Below are positions 1-13,273 of a DNA stretch of 64,000 nt, in pieces. Position 1 is the stretch's first letter. Every line of letters starts with the position of its first letter. The stretch comes from Knoxdaviesia capensis (lineage: Eukaryota > Ascomycota > Sordariomycetes > Microascales > Gondwanamycetaceae). Under the pieces are notes generated by a model. It was not told where the DNA came from. It searched no databases and worked only from the letters and a program-made list of their open reading frames with translations. The position numbers were made by a program, and so were the translations under genes. Where the stretch lies: contig LNGK01000010.1 of the NCBI GenBank assembly GCA_001510575.1, forward strand, positions 1,487,825 to 1,551,824, written 5' to 3'.

Positions 1-162
1 TCCCTTCCTCTCCTAGAATTCTCAGTTGTACAGACCGACTGCTTCAACCGACTTGACTCTGTCTGTCTCTCGATGACACCCACACCGCGTTGTTTTGGTT
101 CGTGAGCGTGACCTGTGTGACTTTTTTTCCGCCCCCCAAGTCGACCTGTTGCGTTGCCTTTC
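1..162. other. 5' flank/leader of the RecQ helicase gene
   Basis: Short upstream stretch cut by the window edge. It is pyrimidine-rich and runs into the helicase start codon at 163. I see no separate gene; the core promoter probably lies outside the window. Confidence 0.5.
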
Positions 163-3100
163 ATGACCAAGAACAACCTCGCCAAAGAACTCAAGTGGCT
201 CCTCGGCAATCCCGCACACACGCGTCCCGTGGCGCCCGTCTTCGCCAGTTCCGGTGCTGCTGCCGCCACCGCTTCGTCGTTCTCGTTCCCGTCCACGCTT
301 TCGTCCGCCGGCACCGGTGCCGGAGGAGCCGCCCCGGTTGGAACCGCCGCCACTTCGACCACGACGTCCTCCGCCGCGATACTACCGCCCGCGTGGGTCC
401 CGACGCCGCCATCTACCGGCCTGCCGCACCAACAACAACCTCACCAAACGCAGCAGCCGCTGCCGCCGGCCGCCGCTCTGTCTCGGCCCCCAGCCCCGCT
501 GCCCACCCCGGCCACGTCCATCCCCGTACCGACTGCTCCCGGCCCCGCCGCGTCTCTGTCCCAGTCGTCCTCCCGCTCCGAGTATGGCCTGGCCGGCACT
601 TCTGGCCCTCCGTTCGGTGTACCTGTGACCGCCGCCGTTAGAACACGGGACCTCCTGCCGACGTCTCCCCATAAGATGAACGTTGGCATTGCCCGGACTA
701 CGGCTGGAGACGGTGCTGCTGCCCGAGGCGACGATGTGTCGGGCGACGATTCCGACGTGATCGAGGTGTTTTCTCCGCGCAGAACTGCCGTGAGACCGCA
801 ACAGTCGTCTGCTGGGGCCATGGCCGCCAAGTCGGCAGCCTTTGGACCTGCCTCGACGTCGCGTGCCGGCCGGTATGAGCGAGCATATGCCGCCCAAGCT
901 AGCAGTGCCAATGCAGCTTCTCTTGAAGGTATATCTGATCCTGGTCCCTTTGATTCCCCGCACCAATGTGCTAGGGCGGGCACATATACAGTCAATCTAA
1001 CCATAGCCATGCATGGCCTGCCGTGATACTAGCCCCCTCCGCCATCATATCAACCCGGACGAAGCTGAACCCCACCAACCCACCAAAGTTCAGCTCATCC
1101 CCGATAGTGCTCGACGACAGCCATGACGACCTCCGGGAATTCGATATTATGGACCTCTCGGTGGACCCTCCTGCGACTGTCTCTGCCACCCCCAATCCCA
1201 AACTCCCACCGCCGCGGAAAGATGCCGCCAAATCCGCGAATCAGCCCTCGAAGAAACGCAAGAGCCTCGAAATGAGCACTACCGAGTACAGTGACGATGC
1301 CGACGACGACGACGACGACGACTTTCCCGACATCTTCCGTCTTTTGGGCACCCAGCCGTCGTCGGTTTCGAAACCTTCCGTAGCGGGAACGCCTGGCATC
1401 CTGTCCAAGAAGATGCCATCAGCGCCCGGTGCGGCGTCGTCGCTGACCAAGAAGCTCAAACCGTACACTTCCCCGCGAAAGCAAAAGACGCCTTCGTCGC
1501 CCGTGGCCAACAACCGATCTTCGAAACAAGGCCCCCCATCTTCCTCCGAGAACGCACCGCTTGCTACTACCACGCCGTCTAAACGACCGCTTCGATCCTC
1601 CAAGACCACTTCAACCCTGCCGAAGCCGTTCTCAACCCCCGCAAACGCTCTCACTGGACCCGACCTTCCCCTGAGTGCTTTGAAATCCGATACCCCCGAG
1701 GTGCCGAATGCCCCGTCTTCCAACGCCCGTGTTCCTGGTGATGCGTCTCGTGCGAGTAGTGCCAGAGCTAGACGCCAGGACCACGTGGTGCAAGATTCCG
1801 AGGACGAGTTTATGACCCCGCCAAGCCACATTGAGTCGGATGGTGCCGGGCCCGACCAGACTGAGCACACAAATCCTCCCAATGATGATGACTCGGCCTT
1901 CATCTTGACTCCGTCCAAACAACCACCGGCACCGGCTGTAAACCCACCAACCGCGTCAAATCCTTCAAACCCATCCCAACAAACCGTCGTGGCTCCAACC
2001 CAACAACCTCCTCCGCAGAGAATAGCCAGCTTGGAGTTTATCGACGCGGCCGAGTTTTTTGCCTCGTCGCTGCCTCAAGAGGGAGACACTTCCAAGCGCG
2101 TGATCCAAATTCTCAGCAACCGGTCCATTGTGCAGTTCTGCGTCGATGCCATCAACACCGACATCAAGCAAAACCGCAAGGACTTTGAGCGGTCGTTACG
2201 CGAGAGCTGGCCCCGCCAGCGCCGCGATACCGTCAAGCGCGAGAAAGAAGGACTGATGGAGAAGCTCAACAACACAACCGCCGTCGTGGAGGAACTGGAA
2301 AAGTACCGGGTGCTTCTTGATACAAAGGAAAGCCTGTTGAGGCAAGTTACCGACAACTACAAGCTGGGCGAGTCGACCGACACCGACGAGGCGAAGCTGG
2401 ACACCATCAACGACGAGATTCGCGCTTTTGAGCAGAAGTTTGAGGCGTCGTTGGACAAGGCGGGGATTGACGATGCGGCCGTCCAGCGCGCGCTTGCCCA
2501 TGCGGAAGCCCAGAGGAAACTAGCTGCCGCAGCCAACGAGGTGAGCTTCATCAGCAACGGCAGTAGCGGTGGTGGGAGCAGCTCCAACATCAGTAGCTTT
2601 GGAGCTCTCAATAACAACGGCCTCTATCACCTGCAGACTCCTTCGGTCGAACGGTCTCTGGGGGTCGCCGGCTCTCCGTGCAGGCTCGGCAGCAGCGACG
2701 AAGTCATCAGCCAGACACAGTTCGCTTCGGCCATGCAGCCGTCAACCGTGTCACACATTGGCTACATGTCTGGCAGAGTTGATCCGTCTCCGTTGCAGTT
2801 CAAGCACGCCACCCCGTCCCGCCTGCCGGGATCGGCACGGCAGGCGTCCACGCCATCGATGTATGAGTACGATGACATTGACGATGCCACCATTATGGAG
2901 CTCGACAGCCAGGCGGCGACGGCGTCGGCGTTTTCTCGAGACTGGCAGTCTGGCCTTTCTGGCCTTCCAGCGAACAGCAGTGTGATGCGAAGCACGCAGA
3001 AGACTCCGGCGAGAAACACTCACTACCAGCTCCACCATAGTGCCGACACGTTCAGTGACGAATTTGGCGATGATGAGCAGATGTTTGAGCTGGCCGAGAG

Positions 3101-6100
3101 TATGGCCCCGACGTTCCCCTCACACTCTTCTTCGTCTTCTCGGCCGGCACTGAACGAAAAATCGGCCAACTCGGTGTCCATGCCGCCGCCTCCCACGCCC
3201 AAGATCCAGAAGCGCGTGACGAGCACGGCGGTGCGGAACTCGTTCCCGCCGGAACTGATGCGGTTCCCATGGTCTGCGGACGTGAAGCAGATGCTCAAGG
3301 ACCGGTTCCGCATGCAGACGTTCCGCCACAACCAGCTCGAAGCCATCAACGCCACTCTCGCTGGCAAGGATGCCTTTGTGCTCATGCCGACTGGCGGAGG
3401 CAAGTCTCTCTGCTACCAGCTGCCCGCAGTGGTCAAAAGCGGCCGCACACGGGGCATCACGCTGGTGGTGTCGCCGCTCCTCAGCTTGATGAACGACCAG
3501 GTGTACCATCTTAAGAACTTGGGGATCCATGCTATTTCCTTCAGTTCCGAAGTGTCAAACCAGTACAAGGACACCGTGTTGGCCATGCTGCAGGAGCGGA
3601 ACCCGGATAATTTTATCGAGCTGCTGTACATTACGCCGGAGATGATCATGAAGAGCCAAAAGTTCCAGGACAGCTTGAAGGACCTGCACCGCCGGAAGAA
3701 GCTTGCGCGCATTGTCATTGACGAGGCGCATTGCGTGAGCCAATGGGGCCACGACTTCCGGCCGGACTATCTGGGCCTGGGCGAGATCCGCCGCAGTTTT
3801 CCGGGAGTCCCCATCATGGCGCTCACGGCCACGGCGACCAACAACGTGCGAATCGACGTGAAGCACAACCTGGGGATGGACAACTGCGAAGAGTTCACGC
3901 AAAGCTTTAACCGCGCCAATCTGTACTACGAAGTCCGCCGCAAACGAGGCGGGGCCGCTTCAATCGACGACATCTCCGAGATCATCAATGAGCGGTTTCC
4001 CGGGATGAGCGGGGTGGTCTACACCATCTCCCGGAAGCAATCGGAAAGCGTGGCGGCCAAGCTGTCCGCTGCGGGCATCAAGGCGGCCCACTACCACGCC
4101 GGCGTCGACGTCAACCAGAAGGTCAAGGTGCAGAAGGACTGGCAGGAGGGCAAGCTGCACGTGGTGGTGGCGACGATTGCGTTTGGCATGGGCATCGACA
4201 AGCCCGATGTGCGGTTCGTCATCCACCACGGGCTGCCCAAGAGCCTGGAGGGCTACTACCAGGAGACAGGGCGTGCGGGGCGCGACGGCCAGCCGTCGGA
4301 CTGCATCCTGTACTTCAGCCACGGCGACGTCAAGCTTCTGCGGATGCTGATTGACAAGGGCGAGGACACGACGCAGGAGCACAAGGAGCGGCTCCGGGCG
4401 ATGCTGAACCGGGTGGTGGCGTACTGCGACAACGTGGCGGACTGCCGGCGGGCGGAGGTGCTGCGGTACTTTGGCGAGGAGTTTGACCGGGCGGAGTGCC
4501 GCGACGGGTGCGACAACTGCCAGCTCAAGGCGCCGACGGCGGTGCGCGACTTCACCGCGGTGGCGGCGGGGGTGGTGTCGATTGTGGCGATAGTGGCGCG
4601 CAACGAGGGCAAGCTGACTACGATTCAGTGCGTCGACGTGCTGCAGGGCCGACGGTCGTCGTCGTGGGCTGTGGCGGCCAACAGCGAGCTCAATCCGTTC
4701 CGCGGGATTGCGAAGGAGTATAAGAAGTACGAGATTGAACGCGTGATTGATCGGCTCACGGTCGAGCGGGCGCTGGTCGAGGACAGTGCCATGTCGTCGA
4801 GGGTGCGGTTTCCGGTGCCATATTTGCGGGTGAGTCTTTTTTCCAACCCCATCATCCATGCTTTGTTCAGCGCTGCTTCATTGTGGCTCGCTGTCTACTA
4901 TGCTCTGAAGTAAATTACTGACAAGATCACCTTCGGTTAGTTGGGCCCCAATGCCACTGCGTTCCAGGAGGGCCGGCGGAAGCTGATGCTCCAAGTCCGG
5001 CTGGATGATGCCCCGGAGACTGCGGCGCCGAAGCGCAAGAAGAAGGCTTCGGGCCAGCCTCCGTCGACGAACATCTCGTCTCCCGTGCGCAACCAACGCC
5101 GCAAACAGGTGTTTGCGCTATCGGATGACGAGGGAGACGAAGCCGTGGACGAAGGCTCCGACGACGAGAGCTCGGACGAGCTGGTGCCGACAACGACACG
5201 GAAAAAGAAGAACACCGGCAAGTCCGGCGCTTCCCGCGCCCTCGCCACTCCCGGCTCGGTGACCCGCAACGGCTACCAGCAGGATGACTTTGTGGTTGAC
5301 GATGACGAGGACGACGGGATCGCGCGGCGGCGGCCGTCGCGGTCGACGCGCAAGACGGCGCTGCGGCAGACAACGATAGACCCGTCGTCGATCGAGGTGC
5401 TACACCCGATCCACCGCGACGTGATCCACAACTTTGTCGACGAGGCCAAGGCGCTGGAGGAGTCAATCCGGAACACCAAGGGCCTGCGTAAGCCGCTGTT
5501 TGGCGAGCAGATGTTCCGCGAGATGGCGGTGCGGTGGACGACGACGACGGCGGCGATGCTGGAGATCCCCAGCATCGACCAGGCGAAGGTGCGCACGTAC
5601 GGCGCCAAGTTCGTGCCGCTGCTCAAGACGTTCCAGACGCAGTTCAACAGCATGATGGCGACGGATGGCGGCCCGAACAACGCACGCAACGACGATGATG
5701 ACGATGGATATGGCGGAGATACGGATGTCGTCAACCTCATCTCGGACGACGACGGCTTTGATAACGACAACGACTGCGAGTCGCCGTTCTTCTCGGCCGT
5801 CTCGGCGCAGTCGACGGTGCCGCCTTCGCGCGCTCCCGCAGCCGCGGCATCGCTGCCGCTGGCCCCGTCGTCGGCGTCTGCCGACCCCGGCGTGCAGCAG
5901 TGGCACCAACACCTGGAGAGCCTGAACAAGCTGAAGGGCAAATCTTCGGGCAGTGGCGCAGCCGCAGCCGCAGCCGCAGCACCGGCCGGCGGGTCCCGAT
6001 CGCGGGGGTTCCGCAAGTTCAGCGGCGGGCGCCGTGGAGGGTACGGCCGGCGGGCTGTTAGCGGCGGCTCGTCGTCCGCGTCGTCTGCTGCTGCGCGTGG

Positions 6101-6266
6101 CGCCGGAGGGCCTGGGCCGTCGTCTTCGCGCCGCAAGGCGTCTGGATCGGGTGCGGGCGCGGCGCGGGCGCTCGGTGGATCGCGTGGATCTGCGGCTGCG
6201 GCGCGGTCGGGCGGTGGGCGGAGTGCGGCGGCGGGGCGGTCGTCGATCCCGACGATGCCGATGTAG
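163..6266 (+). CDS. qde-3: RecQ-family DNA helicase, QDE-3/Sgs1/BLM type
   Basis: ATP-dependent 3'-5' DNA helicase of the nuclear RecQ/BLM family, which acts in recombination and replication-fork repair; in Neurospora QDE-3 is also needed for quelling. Exons 163-928, 1033-4829 and 4941-6266 join in frame to 1,962 aa; introns are 929-1032 (GTATAT...CTAG) and 4830-4940 (GTGAGT...TTAG). The N-terminus MTKNNLAKELKWLL and the length are QDE-3-like. A long Ser/Pro-rich and acidic region (to about residue 990) precedes the core: Walker A MPTGGGKS at about 1040-1047, DEAH at 1152-1155, motif VI QETGRAGRDG at about 1332-1341. The RQC zinc cysteines are at about 1387, 1393, 1411, 1415 and 1418. An HRDC-like segment follows at about 1680-1760, then a Ser/Gly/Ala/Arg-rich tail. 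The family is certain. The ortholog label rests on the N-terminus and length. The exact start (ATG 163) is the first in-frame ATG. Confidence 0.93.
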
Positions 6267-7787
6267 GGCGGGGGCGGCGGCGGGGGACGCGGGATGCGGG
6301 ACGCGGGACGGCGGGTCTGGACGGGGCTGGGCCAGAAGAACTGGTGCGGGTGTTTCCATGGGCGACGTCGGAGCCCGGTGTCAACTGGAGATGCGTGACT
6401 CGGAGAGACGAAGTGTGAGACGGAGAGATGGAGAGTAGAGAGAGAGTGTGAGGAATGTGGGGTGTGGGTTTCATACCCTTTTATCCTCGTTGTGTGGATA
6501 TCATGACGGGCCTTTCTTTTCTTTTCTCTTCTCCCCCCTTTTTTTCATCTTTCTTTTCTTTCATGGCATCGATATCTGTATTGGTGAACGAGGGAGTTTT
6601 GGGATCACTTGCGGGTTTCTTCCATTTTGTCATGAGCATGGTTCAGGGTTGTTGTAGATGATATAATTATACGAGTGCATTTCTTCAACCTTCCGTCGCA
6701 TTCGTTCTCCCGATGGCGTGTGTGTGTGTGTGTGAGAGATGGGCTCGTGCAAGTGAACATGCATGCATCTGTCGAGTGTGTCGAACCGCCACCGACGGGA
6801 CGGCGCGGAGCTTTCCATCGGCGATACATACGCAGACCCATCTACGCAGCAGAAGCAGGACCCCCTCGTGCATCGATGAACAGGCATGGCAGACGAATGC
6901 ACGGAAGCCCAGCCCTTCCACCCGCGGCGCGTGTCTCTCTGGTCCACGGCAGACTTCGTGCACACGCCGAGGACGCAAGCGCTCGCGCACCGCCAACGGG
7001 GCATGTCAAAAGCTACACACACACACAAACATACCCAATCACACCGCCACCCACGGACAACCTCACCTTTGGAGACGACCAGACTCAAAAAAGACACAAG
7101 AAAGAAAATCCATGTATATAAGAACCCCTCCCCTCCAGGACGTTCTCCCAGAAACTAATAGAATCGAGCTAGTACCAAGACATAAAAAAAAGGGGAAAGT
7201 ATAGCTAGCTGATGTATCGACGTAACGAGCGTGACAAGGAAAAAGAAAAAAAAAGGAAAAAAACCCTCGGCACGTCCTGGAGAAATGGACGTGAGGAGAA
7301 AAAGTGTATATGCAGTGACGGGAGCGCAGAACAACATGTGAAGTGCCGTATCGAAGACAAACGAAAAAAAAAAAAGGAAGGCTGAAGATGCAAGTCTGGG
7401 TACCGAGTGGTAATGGCCCAGTGGAATGAATGGGGACGAAAGATGGCTAGCGATGGGGAATGTTGCAGATAAGAAACAAAAGACAAGGAAACAGGAAAGT
7501 GAGAGGGTGGAATATGTGATGGAGGGGAACCAAAATAGCAAAGCCGTGATGAGAATGTCTAGAGTATAAAAAATAAAATAAAAAGGGGGGGAGGGGGGTA
7601 TCCAGCAAGGAAGTGTGTGTATATCTTCTTCTTTTCTTCTTCTTCCCATGATATCATCGCAATCACCTCCTCTGAATTAGAAAAGATCCCCCCGTACCAC
7701 CCATGAGAAAGCACCCCGAAACCACAGTATAAACCAGAAGACTATATCAACAAAAGAAAGAAAAAAAAAAGACAGGGAGAGTGAGGC
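6267..7787. other. convergent intergenic region (two 3' flanks)
   Basis: Lies between two genes that converge, so it should hold both 3' UTRs. It contains a (TG)n run near 6718-6733, an (AC)n run near 7014-7026 and several A-rich tracts towards 7787. Open frames here are short, low-complexity and overlap on both strands; I see no gene. Confidence 0.6.
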
Positions 7788-9551
7788 TCACACCGCCAAG
7801 TCCCCCCGCACCTCGGCCGTAATCTCCTCCCGCACCCGCCGACACCACGCAAACACCGCGGCCTCAAACTCGGCCCACACCCGCGGGCCCGTGTTGTACA
7901 CCACGCCCAGCGCATCGACCCGCGGCAGCAGCACCTCCCACCGCAGCTCCGCCGCCTTGACCCAGTAGCGCAGGTTGTCCGCGCACCGGTACGGCTTCTG
8001 CGTGTCGGTGTGGAACGTCGGGATCGCCCCGAACCGCCGGCGCGACTTCTTCACCGCCGCGTTGTGCAGCCGGATCAGCCGCACGCCGTTCTGCAGCGCC
8101 AGCAGAAAGGCTGTGGGCTCGGGCGCCGGGCCGGTCGCGTCGAAGGGGACGTAGGCCGGCAGCGGCTGCGATTCGGTTGGACCGCCGCCGGCGCCGGCGG
8201 CGGCTGATGTTGATGATGATGTGTCCGCGTCCATCATCGACTTCATAAACGCCACCTCGCGCTCCGTCTCGCGGCCCACCCACTCGGCGTCGCGCAGCCA
8301 CGTCCACCGCGCGCGCTCGGCGTGCTCGGCGGCCTCGATGCGCTCCTCGCGCCGCAGCATGTCGTGCACGCCGATGATCCACGCATCCATCACGTCGACC
8401 TCGCCGTCGCGGATGCCGCCGGCAAACTCGCGCGTGGCAATGTTGCGCAGCACCTCCATCACCGACAGCAGCTCCGACCGCACCTCGCGCTCCGACTTGA
8501 TGGCGTCGAGCCGGTCGGGCTGCTCGTGCGCCGTGTAGTACATCTTGGCCGCGCGGATCGCCATCGTCATGACATCGAGAATGTGCATGCCCTGGATCTC
8601 AAACCACCCCGGCGAGCTGTTGCCGGGTTTGGCTGCGTCGGTCGTCACAATCGCCGGCGGCGACAGCGGTTGTTGCTCGCTGTTCTGCTTCTCTACCCGC
8701 ACATCGGCCAGCGCTTTGGATGCTGCGTTCAGGTTGTCTCGGAGGTCGCTCTTCAGCTCGGATATGGTCGGTGGCCGGGGCACGGCCTTCTCGGGCGCGT
8801 GGTAGGTGCTAACGGTCGGCGGCAGCATGTTGGGATCTTCAAACTCGTCGGACACGTAGTCGGCATCGGCGTCGTCCAGAAGCGAGGAGTCCGCCAGCAT
8901 CGAGTCTGATGACGGGCCCTCAATGGGCGACTCGACCAGGGTTCCGCCAGGAAACACCGTCTGCGGTGGGATGGAGAGTTCGGGGCTATTATTACGCATA
9001 GACCGGGCATACGAGGAAGACGACGCGGCCGACGGGTCGACGCCGTCCACTGGGGAGAGCCTGGGGCTAATCATCGGCGTGCCCAGTTCCGACATGTCGA
9101 GGGTCGCACGCTGGTTGCGGTTCCGGCGGGCCAACTGGGCGCCTTTGCCGTCCAGCAGGCCGGTACGGGCAAAGTAGTACTGAATGTGGGCGATGCTGCC
9201 GAGACTCAGCACGCTCTCGCGGGACCTGGCACTGGCGGCAAAGTCGGTGCCCTGTGGCCGCATGAAGCCGCGGCGGCGGTTTGTGCGAGCCGAGTCGACC
9301 GAGCTGCACATTGACACGCGCGACGACGCCATGCTGGCGTCGGATGGCCGGGACGAGAGGAAACTGGAGGACGATTGGCGCGAGAAGCCGTAACTGTTGA
9401 GGGAATCGCGCGACGAGCCGAGGGAGAGCGTGGATGTTGACGATAACGAGCGGGAGAAGTCTCTGTAGGGGCCGAGAGCTGGCGACGGCTTTAAGTCTGG
9501 AGGCGGCGAGTCGCCCCGCAGGTTTACGGGATCGTCTCGAGCCACGGCCAT
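7788..9551 (-). CDS. conserved fungal protein of unknown function
   Basis: Uninterrupted 587-codon frame from ATG 9551 to TGA 7788, with no sign of introns. The N-terminal 110 residues are Ser/Arg-rich and probably disordered. A compact segment with YYFARTGLLDGKGAQLAR follows at about residues 125-145, then an acidic Ser-rich linker. A helical-looking half from about residue 320 to the end contains WFEIQGMHILDVM, FLLALQNGVRLIRLHNA and RRFGAIPTFHTDTQKPYR. These blocks look like a family shared among filamentous ascomycetes, but I cannot attach a function. I see no signal peptide, transmembrane segment or catalytic motif. It converges with the RecQ gene and has a long upstream region (9,552 onward). 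That it is a real gene is well supported; its role is unknown. Confidence 0.8.
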   Translation of the reverse strand: MAVARDDPVNLRGDSPPPDLKPSPALGPYRDFSRSLSSTSTLSLGSSRDSLNSYGFSRQSSSSFLSSRPSDASMASSRVSMCSSVDSARTNRRRGFMRPQGTDFAASARSRESVLSLGSIAHIQYYFARTGLLDGKGAQLARRNRNQRATLDMSELGTPMISPRLSPVDGVDPSAASSSSYARSMRNNSPELSIPPQTVFPGGTLVESPIEGPSSDSMLADSSLLDDADADYVSDEFEDPNMLPPTVSTYHAPEKAVPRPPTISELKSDLRDNLNAASKALADVRVEKQNSEQQPLSPPAIVTTDAAKPGNSSPGWFEIQGMHILDVMTMAIRAAKMYYTAHEQPDRLDAIKSEREVRSELLSVMEVLRNIATREFAGGIRDGEVDVMDAWIIGVHDMLRREERIEAAEHAERARWTWLRDAEWVGRETEREVAFMKSMMDADTSSSTSAAAGAGGGPTESQPLPAYVPFDATGPAPEPTAFLLALQNGVRLIRLHNAAVKKSRRRFGAIPTFHTDTQKPYRCADNLRYWVKAAELRWEVLLPRVDALGVVYNTGPRVWAEFEAAVFAWCRRVREEITAEVRGDLAV

Positions 9552-10796
9552 GTTGATATGATTGTGCGGGACGCGGTGTTGACGCGACGGAGATATGGAG
9601 GGGGTTATGGACGAGTATCTCTGTATATCTGTATGTATGTGGATAAGAGAGGGGAAAGTCGGCAGCAGCAGGACGGGAACAAGCGAAGAGAACGACGCGG
9701 AAGGGTGAACTCGAAGCGAAGAAACAGAAGAAGGAAGAGAGCGATAGCAGGTCTACGTGCAGACGGCTTTATCAAGCTTTGAGCGACACTCCAGATCGAG
9801 ATAAGTGTTCACAGATAGATGTTGATATGCTGGCGGGCTAGGGAAAAAAAGCACCAATATTTCCGGGGAAAATATGATATATAAAACAGCGTAACACGGC
9901 AGAAGTAGTACCCGTGGGAAACACGAAACGTGTTTGGGGGGTGGAAGAGGGAGGAAGAAAAAAAAATGGGTGGACAAGAAGAGGAGATATGCGGTCGGTC
10001 AAGAATATATGGCACAGACTTCAGGAACAGGGACGGCTTTCTCAATCATACGCAGACGAGAAAGACAACCGAGCAGAGGGAGCAGGAGGAAAGAAGATGT
10101 TAGGGAGAGAGAGAGATTCGGAGGCCAGAGTATAATCTCGTAGGCTGACAAAACAATCCACCGAAGCAGGGAGAGAGTGGGAGAGAGAAACGGAAGAGTC
10201 AAATCTGCTGCACCACACACACATGCACCACTCAACTCAGAACAGACGAGCCACCCAGCTCAAGCGAGAGGAGGCAGCAGAGCAGGAAAAAAAAAGAAAA
10301 GCTCCTGATCGGAGAAAAGTGGGGCAATGTTTGGGGTTCGTCTGGATTTGGACAATACGGGAGTTTGTTCGAGAGATTGCTTTGACGTGAGGACGAGAGG
10401 AATGCGAGGATGGTGAGAGGAGAAGAAGAAACGAGAGAAAATGAAGCTCGAGAAAGATATCACGATATATGTTCTCCTGATGACAAAGCCAGAGAGGGCA
10501 GAGGTGAGGAGGAGTGGAAAGAGCCCAAAACAGCACTCGGAAGGCGCGATGCGAGAGTGATGGATCGTGAAGCTCCTTCTTGGTTCGGTTTTCTCTTTTT
10601 CTGACTCTTCGGATATTCTCACTGGACACTTTAGATCTCCCGAGAGTCAAAGCAGAAGCTCTATCACTCTAAACTTTTGGGCACAGTGCATCTGTGCCCT
10701 CCACGATTCTTGTCTTTGGTCCAGGGCCTGCGGATATGGGTGTTTCTACCGTTGAGGTTGCGTCTCGAAAACCGAAAGAAGGGCGTTGGCCATTAT

Positions 10797-11156
10797 GTAC
10801 AGTACTGCAGTATACAGGGACATATGGAATGGAAGAATGTACAGTACAGTACTGTACATAGAAAGTCTAGGTGGAAAGAGACTCCGGGTACATATCGTCT
10901 TCGACAGGGCTGCTATCCGTGCAGAGCATATCCCGGACTCCGTAGCAAGTAAACAACACAGTCTCATTAATTTCACTCTCTGGCCCTTGCACCAGTGATA
11001 TGAAATATCGGCTTTTGCATAAACTCCCAGAAATCACTGAGAGGGGCCCGCTGAGTGGGGACCGGCCAAGTTGGTGAGGAACACTTGGGCAAAGCAGGGC
11101 TTTTCTTCATACTGTCCGTCGGAGTACAGTACAGTACAGTATGTACTGTATGTATC
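10797..11156. repeat. cluster of TACAGTAC-type palindromic motifs
   Basis: Three close copies of a GTACAGTAC-based sequence lie at about 10797-10817, 10837-10859 and 11124-11156. The 14-bp core GTACAGTACTGTAC at 10844-10857 is a perfect palindrome. Related copies occur in other gene-free parts of the window (see findings). No target-site duplication or coding capacity is visible, so I list it as a dispersed short motif rather than a mobile element. Confidence 0.6.
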
Positions 11157-11372
11157 AGCAGAAAGCCACAACAAGAGGAAGCAATTAAAGACCATGCTTT
11201 GTTCCCCTTTCTTTCTCTCCTGACTATCTTCAGAGAAGACCACCAGAGGTCGAGCGAGTAGCTACTACCTAGAGTACTTGACTGCTCCTTATCGGCCGTC
11301 TGGGAAAACACGCCCGATGCAACCCTACCTTACCAGCCAAAAAACGCGTTCTGCCATGTCGTGGTATCAATC

Positions 11373-11398
11373 TGTGTGTGTGTGTGTGTGTGTGTGTG
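11373..11398. repeat. (TG)13 microsatellite
   Basis: Uninterrupted TG dinucleotide run of 26 bases in the gene-poor region. Confidence 0.9.
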
Positions 11399-13212
11399 CA
11401 AATCGCGTCGGAGTGTCAGAGGCGCGCCCATTTTTCTTTCTTTTTTTTTGTGTGCTAAAACAGCGATCAACTGTTCCGAAGTTGTCACGCGGAACCCTTC
11501 TCAGGGTTCTTTCTCCTGGTGGGCAAGTGTATAGTAGTGAGCCTTGGACTTGTGCTGTTCCGGTACTGTGGGAAAGGGGGACTGGTTGGGATTATCTGAC
11601 TTTATTTGTGTGTCTAAGAAGCCTTCGCCCCCTATCTTTTCATCTCGTCACACAGTGCTGGACCCCTTTCTTCCCAGTCAACCATCACACTGAGGGCATA
11701 CACTATACCGGACCTGTGAGCAGTGTACGGTACAGTACAATGGCCAAGTCACTGAGGAGCTGCCCACTCAAAGAAACGTCCGGGCGTGCTTCCTTTTCAA
11801 GAGAGAGAGATGCACGATTTCAAGGTCTCTCTTGCCTGCCTTTTTCATTTCCTTCATGTCTCGGATCCTCAACCGAGATACAGCGTTGGGTACTGATCAA
11901 TCACTAGCTGTCTCCCACTCTGCTCCATTTTCAAAGGAAAGCCGCCCTCACCTGACCTTCTTGTCTGCTTAGAGGAGACGAACCAGAGGAGTCTGTTTGC
12001 AGTATCACAATGCGTGGGACGCTCGCCGTTGTATGGCACTTGGCTACGATACACAGAAGAAGGCATTGAAGACGGCGTTCTTTCTGTTTCCTCTAGACAT
12101 GATGTATACATCAGCAGAAGAGAGAACCTGCTGGCCAAAACAGCCCAGAAGCAGCAGGTCAGATACAAAACTACCCTCACGGTGGAGTAAAGAGGCGAGG
12201 CGTCCACCACGGCTTTCTGTCTTTCCTCTGTCCTTCTTCAAAAAAGAACATGTTGCCGTAATTTTGGCCCAAATCTTAATTTTATTCCTAACATTATTTT
12301 TCCCACCCTTTTTCGCCCTTCGTGCTGTTGTTCCTGTGCCATCCAGGGGGAGATCGGCACGTACACCACCAATGACGAGAGCAAGGGGCGAGGAGGGCCC
12401 GTTGAAAATTGCGATTTTGGCAGACACACACTACTGTACGGTAGATTGTGTTGCAGCTTGTACCTGTGCAGTGTGCCACACGGCAGAACTGTACTCATTC
12501 ATACCCGTTCCGGATTTAGCACCAAGGCCCGGCACTGGTAGTCAGGAACAAGTCCAGGAACCGCAGGCACCTAGGCATGTTTGTTAGTGGCTCTAGCAGG
12601 CATTCAAGACACATACTGTTCATGAAGGCCGTCGTCGTCACTCACCAGCACAAAGCGTTCATAAGGAGCGGAGTGACTTGCGATGACCGACATGAACACA
12701 CCCATATTATCGCCCTCCCCGGGCTTCGCTTGTGAATCTTGTGCCCCCCCCCCCCCTATTTCCCGGCCCATCACCACCTGCACACAGGGGCAGGAACAGC
12801 ATCCGGCCGTAATTGAGCTGGGCTGGGGAGAGAAAAATGACGAGGAGGGCAACCTTACGGGCTCCACGCAATTGAGGTGGCAACGGGGAAGAAAAAGACT
12901 CACAGACCCAAAGTTGCCGGGGAGGGATAGACCTGCTGGGTTCAGAAAGAGAGAAGATCCGGCTTGCTGGGACTTGGGATATGAATATAAAGAAGGCAAA
13001 GAAAAGACAAGCACCCTGCTATTCGACTGGCTGGGAGAGCAAATTGAAACCGCGCCCAAGACCCTGTGTGCCTCCCCATCCCCTCTCCAAAAGACATTCT
13101 TGACTAAATAGATAAAATAAAGAAATAAAATAAAAAAACCAGACGAATTAGAGTTTGGCCACCATTGCTTGCCTGTTCAACCACCCCTTTCCCGACCACA
13201 GACACACACACA

Positions 13213-13273
<61 letters not shown>
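13213..13273. repeat. (CT)n microsatellite with CTTT interruptions
   Basis: About 60 bases of CT repeats broken at regular intervals by CTTT, preceded by a short (CA)n run. It lies in a non-coding interval. Confidence 0.9.

Noticed and set aside
3960..4859. Open frame of 299 codons on the minus strand
   Set aside because: Antisense to the RecQ helicase core.
13213..13273. CRISPR-like or satellite array
   Set aside because: Only a CT microsatellite with CTTT breaks; no direct repeats with unique spacers anywhere in the window.
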